DNA of 64,000 nt from Aminobacter aganoensis (lineage in GTDB: Bacteria; Pseudomonadota; Alphaproteobacteria; Rhizobiales; Rhizobiaceae): NCBI RefSeq assembly GCF_014206975.1, contig NZ_JACHOU010000003.1, positions 124,001 through 188,000 of the forward strand, read 5' to 3'. Below are positions 46,190 through 55,331 of this stretch, piece by piece (within the stretch, counting starts at the first letter, position 1; the number at the start of each line of letters is the position of its first letter). Under the pieces are notes generated by a model, which was not told where the DNA came from, searched no databases, and saw only the letters and a list, made by a program, of their open reading frames with translations. The position numbers were made by a program, and so were the translations under genes.

Positions 46190-47509
46190 GTGCTCCCGCA
46201 GGAAATCATCCGCCGCAAGCGCGACGGCAAGCAGCTTGGCGCGGCCGAGATCGCCGCCTTCGTCGCCGGCATAACTTCCGGCATAGTCTCCGAAGGCCAG
46301 ATCGCTGCCTTCGGCATGGCCGTCTTCTTCAACGGCATGAGCCGCGACGAGGCCGTGGCGCTGACCACGGCGATGCGCGATTCCGGTGACGTGCTCGACT
46401 GGTCCGACCTGCCCGGCCCCGTCACCGACAAGCATTCCACCGGCGGCGTCGGCGACAATGTCTCCCTGATGCTCGCTCCCATCGTCGCCGCCTGCGGCGC
46501 CTATGTGCCGATGATCTCGGGCCGCGGCCTCGGCCACACCGGCGGCACGCTCGACAAGATGGATTCGATCCCGGGCTATCTCAGCCAGCCCGACCTTGCG
46601 CTGTTCCGGCGCACGGTGCGCGAAGCCGGCTGCGCCATCATCGGCCAGACTTCTGATCTTGCCCCCGCCGACAAGCGTTTCTACGGTGTCCGCGACGTCA
46701 CCGCGACGGTCGAATCGGTGCCGCTGATCACCGCCTCGATCCTGTCCAAGAAGCTCGCCGCCGGCCTCGGTTCGCTGGTGCTCGACGTCAAGATCGGCAA
46801 CGGCGCCTTCATGGAAAGCGCGCGTGACGCGTCTGCGCTGGCCACCAGCCTGGTCGAGGTCGCCAATGGCGCCGGCCTCAGGACCACGGCGCTCATCACC
46901 GGCATGAACGAGCCGCTGGCCTCCGCTGCCGGCAATGCCGTCGAGGTTCTCAACGCGGTCGATTTCCTCACCGGCCGCTTCCGCGACCCGCGTCTCGAAG
47001 AGGTCACGCTGGCGCTTGCCGCCGAGATGCTGGTCTCCGCCGGCCGTGCCGGCTCGCAGCGCGACGGCCTCGCGCGGGCGCGCACCGCGCTCGACGACGG
47101 CACCGCCGCCGACATCTTCGGCCGCATGGTCGCGATCCTCGGCGGCCCGGCCGACTTCGTGTCGAACCCGGTCAAGTATTTGCCAAAGGCAGAGGTGGAA
47201 CTCGTGGTGAAGGCCCCGCACGGCGGCTTCGTATCAGCCATCGCCACCCGCGACATCGGCCTCGCCGTCGTCGCCCTCGGCGGCGGCCGCACCCGGCCCG
47301 AGGACAAGGTCGACCACGCGGTCGGCATCACCGCCCTGCTGCCGGTGGGCGCCGAGGTCGGCAAGGGGGAGCCGCTGGCGCTGGTCCACGCCCGCAACGC
47401 CGCCGATGCCGATGCAGCCGCAGCTTCGGTGCTTGCCGCCTACGCCATCGGCGAGGCGAAGCCTGCCCGCGCGAAGGTCGTGGTTCGGAAAATCGCGCCG
47501 CAGGATTGA
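46190..47509 (+). CDS. deoA: Thymidine phosphorylase
   Basis: The 439-residue enzyme converts thymidine or deoxyuridine and phosphate to base and deoxyribose 1-phosphate. The signature KHSTGGVGD and the SGRGLGHTGGTLDKMDSIPG segment are both intact. The start is GTG 46190, giving VLPQEIIRRKRDG as N-terminus, with the ribosome site inside the preceding repeat; the frame further upstream is only repeat sequence. It completes a cdd-PNP-deoA salvage operon. Pyrimidine-nucleoside phosphorylase activity on uridine is also possible. Confidence 0.93.
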   Translation: MLPQEIIRRKRDGKQLGAAEIAAFVAGITSGIVSEGQIAAFGMAVFFNGMSRDEAVALTTAMRDSGDVLDWSDLPGPVTDKHSTGGVGDNVSLMLAPIVAACGAYVPMISGRGLGHTGGTLDKMDSIPGYLSQPDLALFRRTVREAGCAIIGQTSDLAPADKRFYGVRDVTATVESVPLITASILSKKLAAGLGSLVLDVKIGNGAFMESARDASALATSLVEVANGAGLRTTALITGMNEPLASAAGNAVEVLNAVDFLTGRFRDPRLEEVTLALAAEMLVSAGRAGSQRDGLARARTALDDGTAADIFGRMVAILGGPADFVSNPVKYLPKAEVELVVKAPHGGFVSAIATRDIGLAVVALGGGRTRPEDKVDHAVGITALLPVGAEVGKGEPLALVHARNAADADAAAASVLAAYAIGEAKPARAKVVVRKIAPQD

Positions 47510-47560
47510 GCGGCTTGCCGTGTCTGCACGTCAGCGGGAAGGCGAGCCTTGAAGGACGCG

Positions 47561-48094
47561 CTACTGCACCAGAAGCAGCGACCCGTCCTCGACCTGGTAC
47601 TTCTTCAGCCGGGACAGGAAGCTCATGCCGATCAGCGTGCCTTCCAGCGCCTTGTCCTCGAGGACCACCACCGGCACGTCGTCGACGCTGATCCGCCCGA
47701 TCTGCAGCCGGTCGATGCGCGCAATGGCGGCCTTGGCGATGCCGTTTGCGGTGTTGACCTCGCGGGTGAAGTCGCCGGCCGCGACCTTGACGCCGGCGCG
47801 GCGCGCCGTCGACAGGTTGATGGCGACCAGCGTCGCGCCGGTATCGACCATCGCGTCCACCTGCTTGCCGTTCAGCTTGAAGGTTGCGGTGAAATGGCCG
47901 CGCATGTCCTGGTCGATCACCACCCGGCGTCCGGCGACCGAACTGGTGGCGGCACTGACCTCGACCGGCCGTGGCGCATCCGCGCTGTTTTCGACAGCGG
48001 TCGAAAGCAACGATTGGCCGTGCTTCTCGTAAAGCGACGGCAGCGACGCCGATGCCGCGGCGAATACGCCGAAAATGATGACCTTGCGCAGCAT
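47561..48094 (-). CDS. Clan AA aspartic protease, TIGR02281 family
   Basis: The 177-residue protein has an N-terminal membrane segment (about residues 4-20) and a retropepsin-like domain with the active-site DTGAT (Asp84). The downstream IGMSFLSRLKKYQVEDGSLLL part is typical of this single-domain, dimerising family. It is probably anchored in the inner membrane facing the periplasm. Its substrates are unknown. It is the last of three minus-strand genes (add, upp, protease) about 100 bases apart, and converges on deoA. Confidence 0.88.
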   Translation of the reverse strand: MLRKVIIFGVFAAASASLPSLYEKHGQSLLSTAVENSADAPRPVEVSAATSSVAGRRVVIDQDMRGHFTATFKLNGKQVDAMVDTGATLVAINLSTARRAGVKVAAGDFTREVNTANGIAKAAIARIDRLQIGRISVDDVPVVVLEDKALEGTLIGMSFLSRLKKYQVEDGSLLLVQ

Positions 48095-48196
48095 GTGACG
48101 CCCTTTGTTCCGGGCGTCACGTTAGGCGGCGGATGGTGATCGCGGCTTTAACGGCCTCGGCCCAATGCCAAAGGCGGTAAACTGCCGGTTAAGCGC

Positions 48197-48823
48197 TTAT
48201 TTCGTGCCGTACATGCGGTCGCCCGCGTCGCCCAGGCCGGGGATGATGTAGCCCTTGTCGTTGAGCTCGCGGTCGATCGAGGCGGTGAAGACGGGCACGT
48301 CGGGATGCGCCTTGGTAAAGCGCTCGATGCCCTCGGGCGAGGCCAGCAGGCACAGGAAGCGCAGATTGGTGGCGCCGCGACCCTTGAGCTTGTCGATGGC
48401 GGCAATCGCCGAATTGGCCGTCGCCAGCATCGGGTCGACGACGATCACCAGGCGATCGCCGAGATCGCTCGGCGCCTTGAAGAAATACTCCACCGCCTCC
48501 AACGTCTCGTGGTCGCGATAGAGCCCGACATGGGCGACGCGCGCCGCCGGCACCAGGTCGAGCAGGCCTTCGAGCAGGCCGTTGCCGGCGCGCAGCACCG
48601 AGGCGAACACCAGCTTCTTGCCTTCCAGCGTCGGCGCTTCCATCGTCTCGATCGGCGTTTCGATCATCTTGGTGGTCAGTTCGAGGTCGCGCGTCACCTC
48701 ATAGCCGAGCAGCAGCGAAATCTCGCGCAGCAGGCGGCGAAAGCCGGCGGTCGAGGTTTCCTTGTCGCGCATGATGGTCAGCTTGTGCTGGACAAGCGGA
48801 TGGTCGACGACGGTAACGGTCAT
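48197..48823 (-). CDS. upp: Uracil phosphoribosyltransferase
   Basis: The 208-residue enzyme joins uracil and PRPP to give UMP. The PRPP-binding loop [14 protein letters not shown] and the C-terminal uracil-binding [12 protein letters not shown] segment are intact, and the length is normal. It is on the minus strand downstream of add, opposite to the nucleoside catabolic operon whose product uracil it can use. Confidence 0.96.
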   Translation of the reverse strand: MTVTVVDHPLVQHKLTIMRDKETSTAGFRRLLREISLLLGYEVTRDLELTTKMIETPIETMEAPTLEGKKLVFASVLRAGNGLLEGLLDLVPAARVAHVGLYRDHETLEAVEYFFKAPSDLGDRLVIVVDPMLATANSAIAAIDKLKGRGATNLRFLCLLASPEGIERFTKAHPDVPVFTASIDRELNDKGYIIPGLGDAGDRMYGTK

Positions 48824-48927
48824 GGGTGTACGCTCCTGGAACTCGGAAAATTGACGCCATTCTATCGGCTGGCGCGCTGTCGACCAATGTCGCGCCAGCC
48901 TTGAACCACAGTTTTGTCGGTCGAAAT

Positions 48928-49902
48928 TCAGCGTTTATGGCCGTCCAGCCGGGCCATCAGCGCCGATTTTGTCTTGCGGTCGACGAACGCCGCCTCGATC
49001 GCCGTGCGCGTCGTCGCCATCAGCGCCTTCTCGTCCATGCCGAAATGCTCGGCGGCGAGGTCGTATTCGCGCTTCAGGTTGGTCCAGAAATAGGGCGGAT
49101 CGTCGGAGTTCAGCGTCACCTTGCAGCCGGCGTCGCGCAGCTTGCGGAAAGGGTGCTCGCCAAAACTGTCGAAGACCTTCAGCGCGATGTTCGAGCCCGG
49201 GCAGATTTCGAGCACCACGCCCTCGTCGGCGATGCGCTTGACCAGGTCCGGGTTCTCGATGGCGCGCACGCCATGGCCGATGCGCGACGGGCGGATGTGG
49301 TCGAGCGCGGCCGCCACGCTTTCCCAGCCCAGCAGCTCACCGGCGTGGATGGTGATGCCCAGCCCTGCCTCGCGGGCGATCTCGAAGGCCCGCACATAGT
49401 CCTCGAAGTCGCCCATGCGCTCGTCGCCGGCCACACCGAAGCCGGTGACCAGCGGATGGTTGCACCTGGCCGCGAAGCGCGCCGCCGCCTCGATTGATTC
49501 GACGCCGACATGGCGCACGCCGGTGACGATCATGCGGCCTTCGATGCCGGTCTTGGCTTTCGCCCGTTCCATGCCTTCGCCGAGCGCATCGGTATAGGCC
49601 TTCGGCGACAGCCCGGCCTTGGTGGCGTGGTCGGGAGAGGTGAACACTTCCGAATAGATCGCGCCGTCGCGGGCGAGGCTCGTCAGATAGTGTTCCGACA
49701 GCCTGGCATAGTCCTCTTCGGTGCGGAAAAGGTCGGCGGCGAAGTCGTAGGCCGCAAGGAACGAGGTGAAGTCGTTCCAGACGAAGGCGCCGTTCTGGAT
49801 GAAAGGTGAGACGTCCTTGCCGTATTTCTGCGCCTGGCGGATGACGAGTTCGGGTGCGGCCGCACCTTCTATGTGGCAGTGCAGCTCGGCTTTCAAAGGC
49901 AT
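48928..49902 (-). CDS. add: Adenosine deaminase
   Basis: The 324-residue metal-dependent hydrolase converts adenosine to inosine. Zinc ligands are visible as His8 and His10 (ELHCHIEG), with catalytic HAGE and a C-terminal SDDP motif. The NSDDPPYF wording also occurs in adenine deaminases of the same family, so adenine may be a substrate. The ATG at 49902 follows AAGGA; the frame extends to 50058 but would overlap the divergent ubiE region. Its product feeds the PNP encoded nearby. Confidence 0.85.
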   Translation of the reverse strand: MPLKAELHCHIEGAAAPELVIRQAQKYGKDVSPFIQNGAFVWNDFTSFLAAYDFAADLFRTEEDYARLSEHYLTSLARDGAIYSEVFTSPDHATKAGLSPKAYTDALGEGMERAKAKTGIEGRMIVTGVRHVGVESIEAAARFAARCNHPLVTGFGVAGDERMGDFEDYVRAFEIAREAGLGITIHAGELLGWESVAAALDHIRPSRIGHGVRAIENPDLVKRIADEGVVLEICPGSNIALKVFDSFGEHPFRKLRDAGCKVTLNSDDPPYFWTNLKREYDLAAEHFGMDEKALMATTRTAIEAAFVDRKTKSALMARLDGHKR

Positions 49903-50012
49903 TCGTTGTTCCTTGTCTTGTCGGCGCGGGCGCGGCCTAAAACCGCGCCTCAAACAATAGCGCCGGCTGGTGTGATCGGCTATGGTCCCGCCGGATTTGA
50001 TTGGACAACAAA

Positions 50013-50789
50013 ATGTCAGAACAACGGACGACAGCCGTCGGCGGCATGGAAACTTCATACGGTTTCCGCAATGTCGGCGCGGGCGACAAGCAGGGCCTGG
50101 TCAACGAGGTCTTCCACAAGGTCGCCAACCGCTATGACGTGATGAACGACCTGATGTCGGGCGGGCTGCACCGGGTGTGGAAGGATGCCATGGTTGCCTG
50201 GCTCAATCCGCCGAAGCGGCCGGGCTGGAAGGTGCTCGATGTGGCCGGCGGCACCGGCGATGTCGCCTTCCGCATCATCGATGCCTCGCATGGCAATGCG
50301 CATGCCACCGTGCTCGACATCAATGGCTCGATGCTCGCCGTCGGCCGCGAGCGCGCCGAAAAGCGCGGCCTCGCCGGCAAGACCGATTTCGTCGAGGCCA
50401 ACGCCGAAGAGCTGCCCTTCGCCGACGAGACCTTCGACGCCTACACGATCGCCTTCGGCATCCGCAACGTGCCGCGCATCGATGTCGCGCTGACGGAAGC
50501 CTGGCGCGTGCTGAAGCCGGGCGGCCGCCTGCTGGTCCTCGAATTCTCCGAAGTCGACATGCCGCTGCTCGACAAGGTCTATGAAGCCTGGTCGTTCAAC
50601 GCCATTCCGCGCATCGGCCAGGCCGTCACCGGCGACGGCGAGCCCTACGCCTATCTCGTCGAGTCGATTCGCAAGTTTCCCAACCAGCAGAATTTTGCCG
50701 CGATGATCACCCGCGCCGGCTTCGATCGCGTCACCTTCCGCAATTACACCGGCGGCATCGCAGCGCTTCACTCGGGCTGGAAGCTTTGA
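50013..50789 (+). CDS. ubiE: Ubiquinone/menaquinone biosynthesis C-methyltransferase
   Basis: The 258-residue SAM-dependent enzyme methylates the benzoquinol ring in ubiquinone synthesis. It has motif [10 protein letters not shown] (residues 74-82) and the UbiE signatures [17 protein letters not shown] and [10 protein letters not shown]. The ATG at 50013 is chosen; a TTG at 50001 has no advantage. The gene is 13 bases before ubiB, the usual alphaproteobacterial order. Confidence 0.95.
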   Translation: MSEQRTTAVGGMETSYGFRNVGAGDKQGLVNEVFHKVANRYDVMNDLMSGGLHRVWKDAMVAWLNPPKRPGWKVLDVAGGTGDVAFRIIDASHGNAHATVLDINGSMLAVGRERAEKRGLAGKTDFVEANAEELPFADETFDAYTIAFGIRNVPRIDVALTEAWRVLKPGGRLLVLEFSEVDMPLLDKVYEAWSFNAIPRIGQAVTGDGEPYAYLVESIRKFPNQQNFAAMITRAGFDRVTFRNYTGGIAALHSGWKL

Positions 50790-50802
50790 CGGACGCCGCG
50801 CG

Positions 50803-52377
50803 ATGAGCAGTATCGGGGCGTCTTTCCGGCTCGCGCGCGCGGGCTGGGTTCTGGTGCGCGAGGGCGTGGTCGCGGCCTTGCCGGGCGACCAGCTGACCGG
50901 CCTGCCGAAATTCGGCTGGCGCGTCGCCAGGCTGCTGACCCGCCGGCGCGCGCTCAAGCGGGTGCGCAGCGATCGCCTCGCCAATGCCGTTGCCCGGCTT
51001 GGACCATCCTACGTCAAGCTCGGCCAGTTCCTGGCGACCCGCCCCGACGTCGTCGGCGACGACATCGCGCTCGACCTCGCTTTGCTTCAGGACAGCATGG
51101 CCACCTTCCCGATGTCGGAAGCCGTCGCCGCGATCGAGGACTCGCTTGGCCGCAAGGTCTCCGACCTCTATGTCAGCATCGACGCGCCGGTCGCCGCGGC
51201 TTCCATCGCCCAGGTCCACCCGGCCGAGGTCGCGACGCCCGACGGCCCGCGCAAGGTCGCGGTCAAGGTCATCCGCCCCGGCGTGCGCAAGCGCTTCTTC
51301 CAGGACCTCGAGAGCTACTTCCTCGCCGCCCGGCTGCAGGAGTGCTACGTCCCCTCGAGCCGTCGTCTGCGCCCGGTCGAGATCACCGAGACGATGGCCC
51401 AGACCACCAAGATCGAGATGGATTTCCGCCTCGAGGCCGCCGCCTATTCCGAGCTTGGCGAGAACACCCGCGACGATCCCGGTTTCCGCGTGCCGGCGGT
51501 CGACTGGGAGCGCACCGGCCGCGACGTGCTCACCATGGAGTGGATCGACGGCGTCAAGCTCAACGACATCGAAGGGCTTCGCGCCGCCGGCTACGACCTA
51601 AAGGCGATTGCCGCGACGCTCGTCCAGTCGTTCCTGCGCCACACTTTGCGCGACGGCTTCTTCCATGCCGACATGCACCCCGGCAACATGTTCGTCGACG
51701 CCAAGGGCGACATCGTCGCCGTCGATCTCGGCATCTCGGGCCGGCTCGGCAAGAAGGAGCAGCGCTTCCTCGCCGAAATCCTCTACGGCTTCATCACCCG
51801 CAACTACATGCGTGTCGCCGAAGTGCATTTCGAGGCCGGCTACGTTCCGCGCCATCACAATGTCGCTGCCTTCGCCCAGGCCATCCGCGCCATCGGCGAG
51901 CCGATCCATGGCCAGCCGGCCGAAACGATCTCGATGGCCAAGCTTCTGACGCTGCTGTTCGAGGTCACCGAACTGTTCGACATGGAGACGCGGCCCGAAC
52001 TGGTGCTGCTGCAGAAGACCATGGTCGTGGTCGAGGGCGTCGCCCGCACGCTCGACCCGGCCTTCAACATGTGGAAGACCGCCGAACCGGTCGTTGGTCA
52101 TTGGATTGCCGGAAATCTGGGTCCGCAGGGGCTGCTGATCGACGCCCGCGACGGCTTCGGCGCGCTGTTGTCGCTGGTCCGCCAGGCGCCCGATCTCGCC
52201 GCCCGCACCGAACGCCTGTCGCGCCAGATCGACGCCATGGCCGAGAACGGCCTGCGCTTCGACGAGGCGACCGCGCGCGCCATCGGCAAGGCCGAGGCGC
52301 GGCACACCCGCTCCGGCCGCATCGCGCTCTGGGTCATTGCGCTGACGCTGGTCTACATCGCCTGGGAATTGCTCTGA
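50803..52377 (+). CDS. ubiB: Ubiquinone biosynthesis atypical kinase/ATPase
   Basis: The 524-residue protein is needed for ubiquinone synthesis, probably helping to extract or present lipid intermediates. It shows the family KxGQ motif (KLGQ, residues 72-75), the Ala-rich loop AAASIAQVH and FHADMHPGNMFV with the DLG metal motif (VDLGISGRLG). A C-terminal membrane segment (about 507-524) anchors it. In many alphaproteobacteria coaBC follows directly; here a toxin-antitoxin pair intervenes. Confidence 0.95.
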   Translation: MSSIGASFRLARAGWVLVREGVVAALPGDQLTGLPKFGWRVARLLTRRRALKRVRSDRLANAVARLGPSYVKLGQFLATRPDVVGDDIALDLALLQDSMATFPMSEAVAAIEDSLGRKVSDLYVSIDAPVAAASIAQVHPAEVATPDGPRKVAVKVIRPGVRKRFFQDLESYFLAARLQECYVPSSRRLRPVEITETMAQTTKIEMDFRLEAAAYSELGENTRDDPGFRVPAVDWERTGRDVLTMEWIDGVKLNDIEGLRAAGYDLKAIAATLVQSFLRHTLRDGFFHADMHPGNMFVDAKGDIVAVDLGISGRLGKKEQRFLAEILYGFITRNYMRVAEVHFEAGYVPRHHNVAAFAQAIRAIGEPIHGQPAETISMAKLLTLLFEVTELFDMETRPELVLLQKTMVVVEGVARTLDPAFNMWKTAEPVVGHWIAGNLGPQGLLIDARDGFGALLSLVRQAPDLAARTERLSRQIDAMAENGLRFDEATARAIGKAEARHTRSGRIALWVIALTLVYIAWELL

Positions 52378-52399
52378 CATAGGCCAAGTTTGACGCCGG

Positions 52400-52434
52400 T
52401 GCTGTCAATGACTACATTGCAGTCAATGACAGCA
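52400..52434. promoter_or_regulatory. Operator-like inverted repeat ahead of the toxin-antitoxin genes
   Basis: The near-palindromic nonamer GTCAATGAC occurs at 52404-52412 and 52422-52430, centres 18 bases apart, extended by TGCT and AGCA on the outside. Paired half-sites just before a ribbon-helix-helix antitoxin gene are the expected autoregulatory operator. The antitoxin start follows at 52446. Confidence 0.7.
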
Positions 52435-52445
52435 TGGAGGCGTCC

Positions 52446-52721
52446 ATGGCTACTCTCACCATCAGAAACGTGCCTGAGGATGTGAAGCAGGCACTGCGCG
52501 TGAAAGCCGCGCAGAACGGCAATTCGCTTGAGGAGGCGCTTCGCCAGATCCTGGCGGATGAGGTGGCAGCGCCGCATGCGGCCGCATCCCGTATCAACGC
52601 CGAAGAGATCATGCGACGCGCGGCAGAGCTAGAGTCCGACGAGCCGACCGACAGCCGATACAAGTACTACTCGCAGAAGGAGCTGAGCGATGCGATCAGT
52701 GGCGAGTATGAGGGCTTGTAA
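52446..52721 (+). CDS. FitA-like ribbon-helix-helix antitoxin
   Basis: The 91-residue protein has an N-terminal ribbon-helix-helix DNA-binding part (MATLTIRNVPEDVKQALRVK and following helix). Its C-terminal tail would wrap the toxin. It neutralises the PIN-domain toxin encoded next and represses the operon. ATG 52446 is chosen because GGAGG lies five bases upstream; ATG 52434 lies in the operator. The stop overlaps the toxin start (TAATG). Confidence 0.85.
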   Translation: MATLTIRNVPEDVKQALRVKAAQNGNSLEEALRQILADEVAAPHAAASRINAEEIMRRAAELESDEPTDSRYKYYSQKELSDAISGEYEGL

Positions 52722-53122
52722 TGGTCATTGACACGTCAGCTGTCGTGGCCATCGCTCGCCGCGAGCCCGAAGCTTTGGCATTCGCCAGCATGTTGGCGCA
52801 GACGCCGAGCAAGTTGATGGCAGTGCCCACTTATCTGGAATGCGTCTTCGTCCTTGCGGGCGTCGCGCCAACAAAAGGGCTGTCTTTTCTGCAAGGGCTG
52901 GTGTCCGACACGCTGATCACGCTGGTCCCATTCGGCGAGCAGGAACTGGAAGCTGCCATTGCGGCGCGGGTGAAGTTCAGCCGGGGTTCCGGGCACGCCG
53001 CGAAGCTCAATTTCGGCGACTGCTTCGCCTACGCGCTGGCGAAAACCCGAAACGTCCCGCTGCTGTTCAAGGGCGACGATTTCATCCATACCGACATCGA
53101 GCCGGCGCTGAAGCCGGCCTGA
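52721..53122 (+). CDS. PIN-domain ribonuclease toxin (VapC/FitB family)
   Basis: The 133-residue toxin is a metal-dependent RNase of the PIN fold. All acidic active-site positions are present: Asp4 (MVIDTSA), Glu40, Asp100 (NFGDCFAYALA) and Asp119/120 (FKGDDF), so it is probably active. It is translationally coupled to the antitoxin gene. It lies between ubiB and coaBC, genes that are usually neighbours, which suggests insertion of the pair. Confidence 0.9.
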   Translation: MVIDTSAVVAIARREPEALAFASMLAQTPSKLMAVPTYLECVFVLAGVAPTKGLSFLQGLVSDTLITLVPFGEQELEAAIAARVKFSRGSGHAAKLNFGDCFAYALAKTRNVPLLFKGDDFIHTDIEPALKPA

Positions 53123-53131
53123 GGGCCAAGC

Positions 53132-54349
53132 ATGTTTCTTTCCGGCAAGCGCATCCTGCTCATCATCGGCGGCGGCATCGCGGCCTACAAGTCGCTCGAC
53201 CTGATCCGCCGCCTGCGCGAGCGTGGCGCATCGGTGCGGGCTGTCATGACCTCGGCCGCCCAGGAATTCATCACGCCGCTGTCCGTCGGTGCGCTCACCG
53301 CCGACCATGTCTTCACCGATCTCTTCGACCGGCAGGACGAGCAGGATGTCGGCCACATCAGGCTGTCGCGTGAGGCCGACCTGATCGTCGTCGCTCCCGC
53401 CACCGCCGACCTCATGGCCAAGCTTGCCAACGGCCATGCCAACGACCTCGCCTCCGCCGTGCTGCTTGCCACCGACAAGAAGGTGCTCATGGCGCCGGCC
53501 ATGAACCCGCGCATGTGGGCCAACCCGGCGACGCGCCGCAACCGCGCCACCCTGGAAAAGGACGGCATCCACTTCATCGGCCCGATGAAGGGCGAGATGG
53601 CAGAGAGCAACGAGGCCGGCGAAGGCCGCATGGCTGAGCCGCTGCAGATCGTCGGTGCGATCGAGGAATTGCTCGACGCCCGGCCGAAGCCGCTGTCGGG
53701 CCGCAAGATCATCGTCACCTCGGGCCCGACGCACGAGCCCATCGACCCGGTGCGCTACATCGCCAACCGCTCGTCGGGCAAGCAGGGCCATTCGCTTGCG
53801 GCGGCACTGGCAAGGCTCGGCGCCGACGTCCGCCTCGTCTCCGGCCCGGTCACGATTGCCGATCCCGCCGGCGTCAAGACCGTCCATGTCGAGAGCGCAC
53901 GCGAGATGCGCGACGCGGTAGAACAGCTGCTTCCCGCCGATGCCGCCGTCTTCGTCGCCGCCGTCGCCGACTGGCGCACCGACAATGCCGCCGGCGAGAA
54001 GATCAAGAAGGTGGCGGGCGAGGGGCCTCCGGCGCTGCAGATGGTCGAGAACCCCGACATCCTCGCCGGCGTCGGCCATCACGCGAAAAGGCCCTATCTG
54101 GTCGTCGGCTTCGCCGCCGAAACCCAGGACGTGCTCAAGAACGCCCAGGCCAAGCTCGCCAGGAAAGGTGCCGACTTCATCGTCGCCAACGATGTCAGCC
54201 ACGAGGGTGGCGTCATGGGCGGTGACCGCAACCGGGTCAAGATCGTGAGCAAATCAGGCGTCGACGAATGGCCCGACCTTCCCAAGGAAGAGGTCGCCGA
54301 GCGCCTCGCCCAGCTGATCGCTGACAGGCTCCGGACCGTCACTGTCTGA
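53132..54349 (+). CDS. coaBC: Bifunctional phosphopantothenoylcysteine decarboxylase / synthetase
   Basis: The 405-residue protein carries out two steps of coenzyme A synthesis. The N-terminal flavin-dependent decarboxylase (about 1-185; GGGIAAYKSLDLI, APAMNPRMW) joins to the C-terminal synthetase (about 190-403; SGPTHEPIDPVRYIANRSSG, FVAAVADWR). GAGGG precedes the ATG. It continues the ubiE-ubiB cluster after the toxin-antitoxin pair. Confidence 0.95.
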   Translation: MFLSGKRILLIIGGGIAAYKSLDLIRRLRERGASVRAVMTSAAQEFITPLSVGALTADHVFTDLFDRQDEQDVGHIRLSREADLIVVAPATADLMAKLANGHANDLASAVLLATDKKVLMAPAMNPRMWANPATRRNRATLEKDGIHFIGPMKGEMAESNEAGEGRMAEPLQIVGAIEELLDARPKPLSGRKIIVTSGPTHEPIDPVRYIANRSSGKQGHSLAAALARLGADVRLVSGPVTIADPAGVKTVHVESAREMRDAVEQLLPADAAVFVAAVADWRTDNAAGEKIKKVAGEGPPALQMVENPDILAGVGHHAKRPYLVVGFAAETQDVLKNAQAKLARKGADFIVANDVSHEGGVMGGDRNRVKIVSKSGVDEWPDLPKEEVAERLAQLIADRLRTVTV

Positions 54350-54366
54350 TCGCTGCGCTTCGTTGC

Positions 54367-54393
54367 GGTGAACATGCGAACATAGTGTTCACC
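54367..54393. promoter_or_regulatory. Inverted repeat GGTGAACA / TGTTCACC before the GST gene
   Basis: Perfect eight-base arms surround an 11-base centre that contains a further GAACAT. There is no T-run after it. It lies 17 bases after coaBC and about 70 bases before the GST start, so it may be an operator of the GST gene or a weak coaBC terminator. Confidence 0.4.
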
Positions 54394-54464
54394 CTGAAGT
54401 GACTAGGCCGCCTTGCCCGCGCGTGCGAGGAGAGGGCCACCTACCATTGGAGTTCCTCCCCGAA

Positions 54465-55070
54465 ATGAAGCTTTTCTACATGCCCGGCGCCTGCTCGCTG
54501 GCCCCTCATATCGTCGCCAACGAAGTCGGCATCGACCTCGAGCTCGTCAAGGTCGACGGCAAGACCAAGACCACCGAGGCCCAGCAGGACTTCCTCGCCA
54601 CCAACCCCAACGGCTACGTGCCGGCGCTGGTCCTCGGCGACGGCGAGCTGATGACCGAATCCTCCGTCCTGGTGCAGTACCTCGCCGATCAGAAGCCCGA
54701 GAGCGGCCTGATGCCCAAGGCCGGCGACATGGCGCGTTACCGCGTCCAGCAGTGGCTGGCCTTCGTCGCCACCGAACTGCACAAGGTCTTCGGCGCCTTC
54801 TTCAAGCCCAACACGCCCGAGGCCACCAAGGAGATCAACCGCGACCTGCTCGCAAAGCGCCTCGCTTATGTCGACGGCAAGCTCGAAGGCCGCTCCTACC
54901 TGATGGGCGATGTCTTCACCGCTGCCGACGCCTATCTCTGGACCATCCTCGGCTGGGCAAAACATGTCGGCATCGACCTGTCCTCCTTCGCCAACATCCA
55001 GCGCTATCTCGGCACCGTGGCGGCCCGCCCGGCGGTGCAGAAGGCCCTGCGCGCCGAAGGCCTGGCCTGA
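54465..55070 (+). CDS. Glutathione S-transferase, beta-class-like
   Basis: The 201-residue enzyme conjugates glutathione to electrophiles. The N-terminal thioredoxin-like domain begins MKLFYMPGACSLAPH with the beta-class Cys10, and it has NGYVPAL and the ESSVLVQYLAD glutathione-binding turn. An all-helical C-terminal domain follows (about residues 85-200). The ATG at 54465 is the family start. A strong terminator follows. Confidence 0.9.
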   Translation: MKLFYMPGACSLAPHIVANEVGIDLELVKVDGKTKTTEAQQDFLATNPNGYVPALVLGDGELMTESSVLVQYLADQKPESGLMPKAGDMARYRVQQWLAFVATELHKVFGAFFKPNTPEATKEINRDLLAKRLAYVDGKLEGRSYLMGDVFTAADAYLWTILGWAKHVGIDLSSFANIQRYLGTVAARPAVQKALRAEGLA

Positions 55071-55119
55071 TCGCCGGCTAACTTACCGCTGCCTCGGCAG
55101 CCTCATATCTGACGACAAG

Positions 55120-55156
55120 ACGGCCCTCCGGCATCCGCCCGAGGGCCGTTTTCTTT
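55120..55156 (+). terminator. Rho-independent terminator after the GST gene
   Basis: ACGGCCCTC and GAGGGCCGT form a perfect nine-base stem with a 12-base loop, followed by TTTCTTT. It cleanly separates the GST gene from the kdp operon. Confidence 0.85.
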
Positions 55157-55331
55157 ATGCAATTCCTATTTCTTTGCCCGGGCCGCTCTCTCGAACCTTA
55201 ATGCGGTTCTGCCCCAGATTCCTCCCTGACATCGACAGTTTTGCCGACGACGCCCGCACCGCTGGCGTCGTCGTGTCGTGCATCGATCCAACGCCCGCCC
55301 CCCGGGACGATTTCAGGAAAGGACCACGGAG

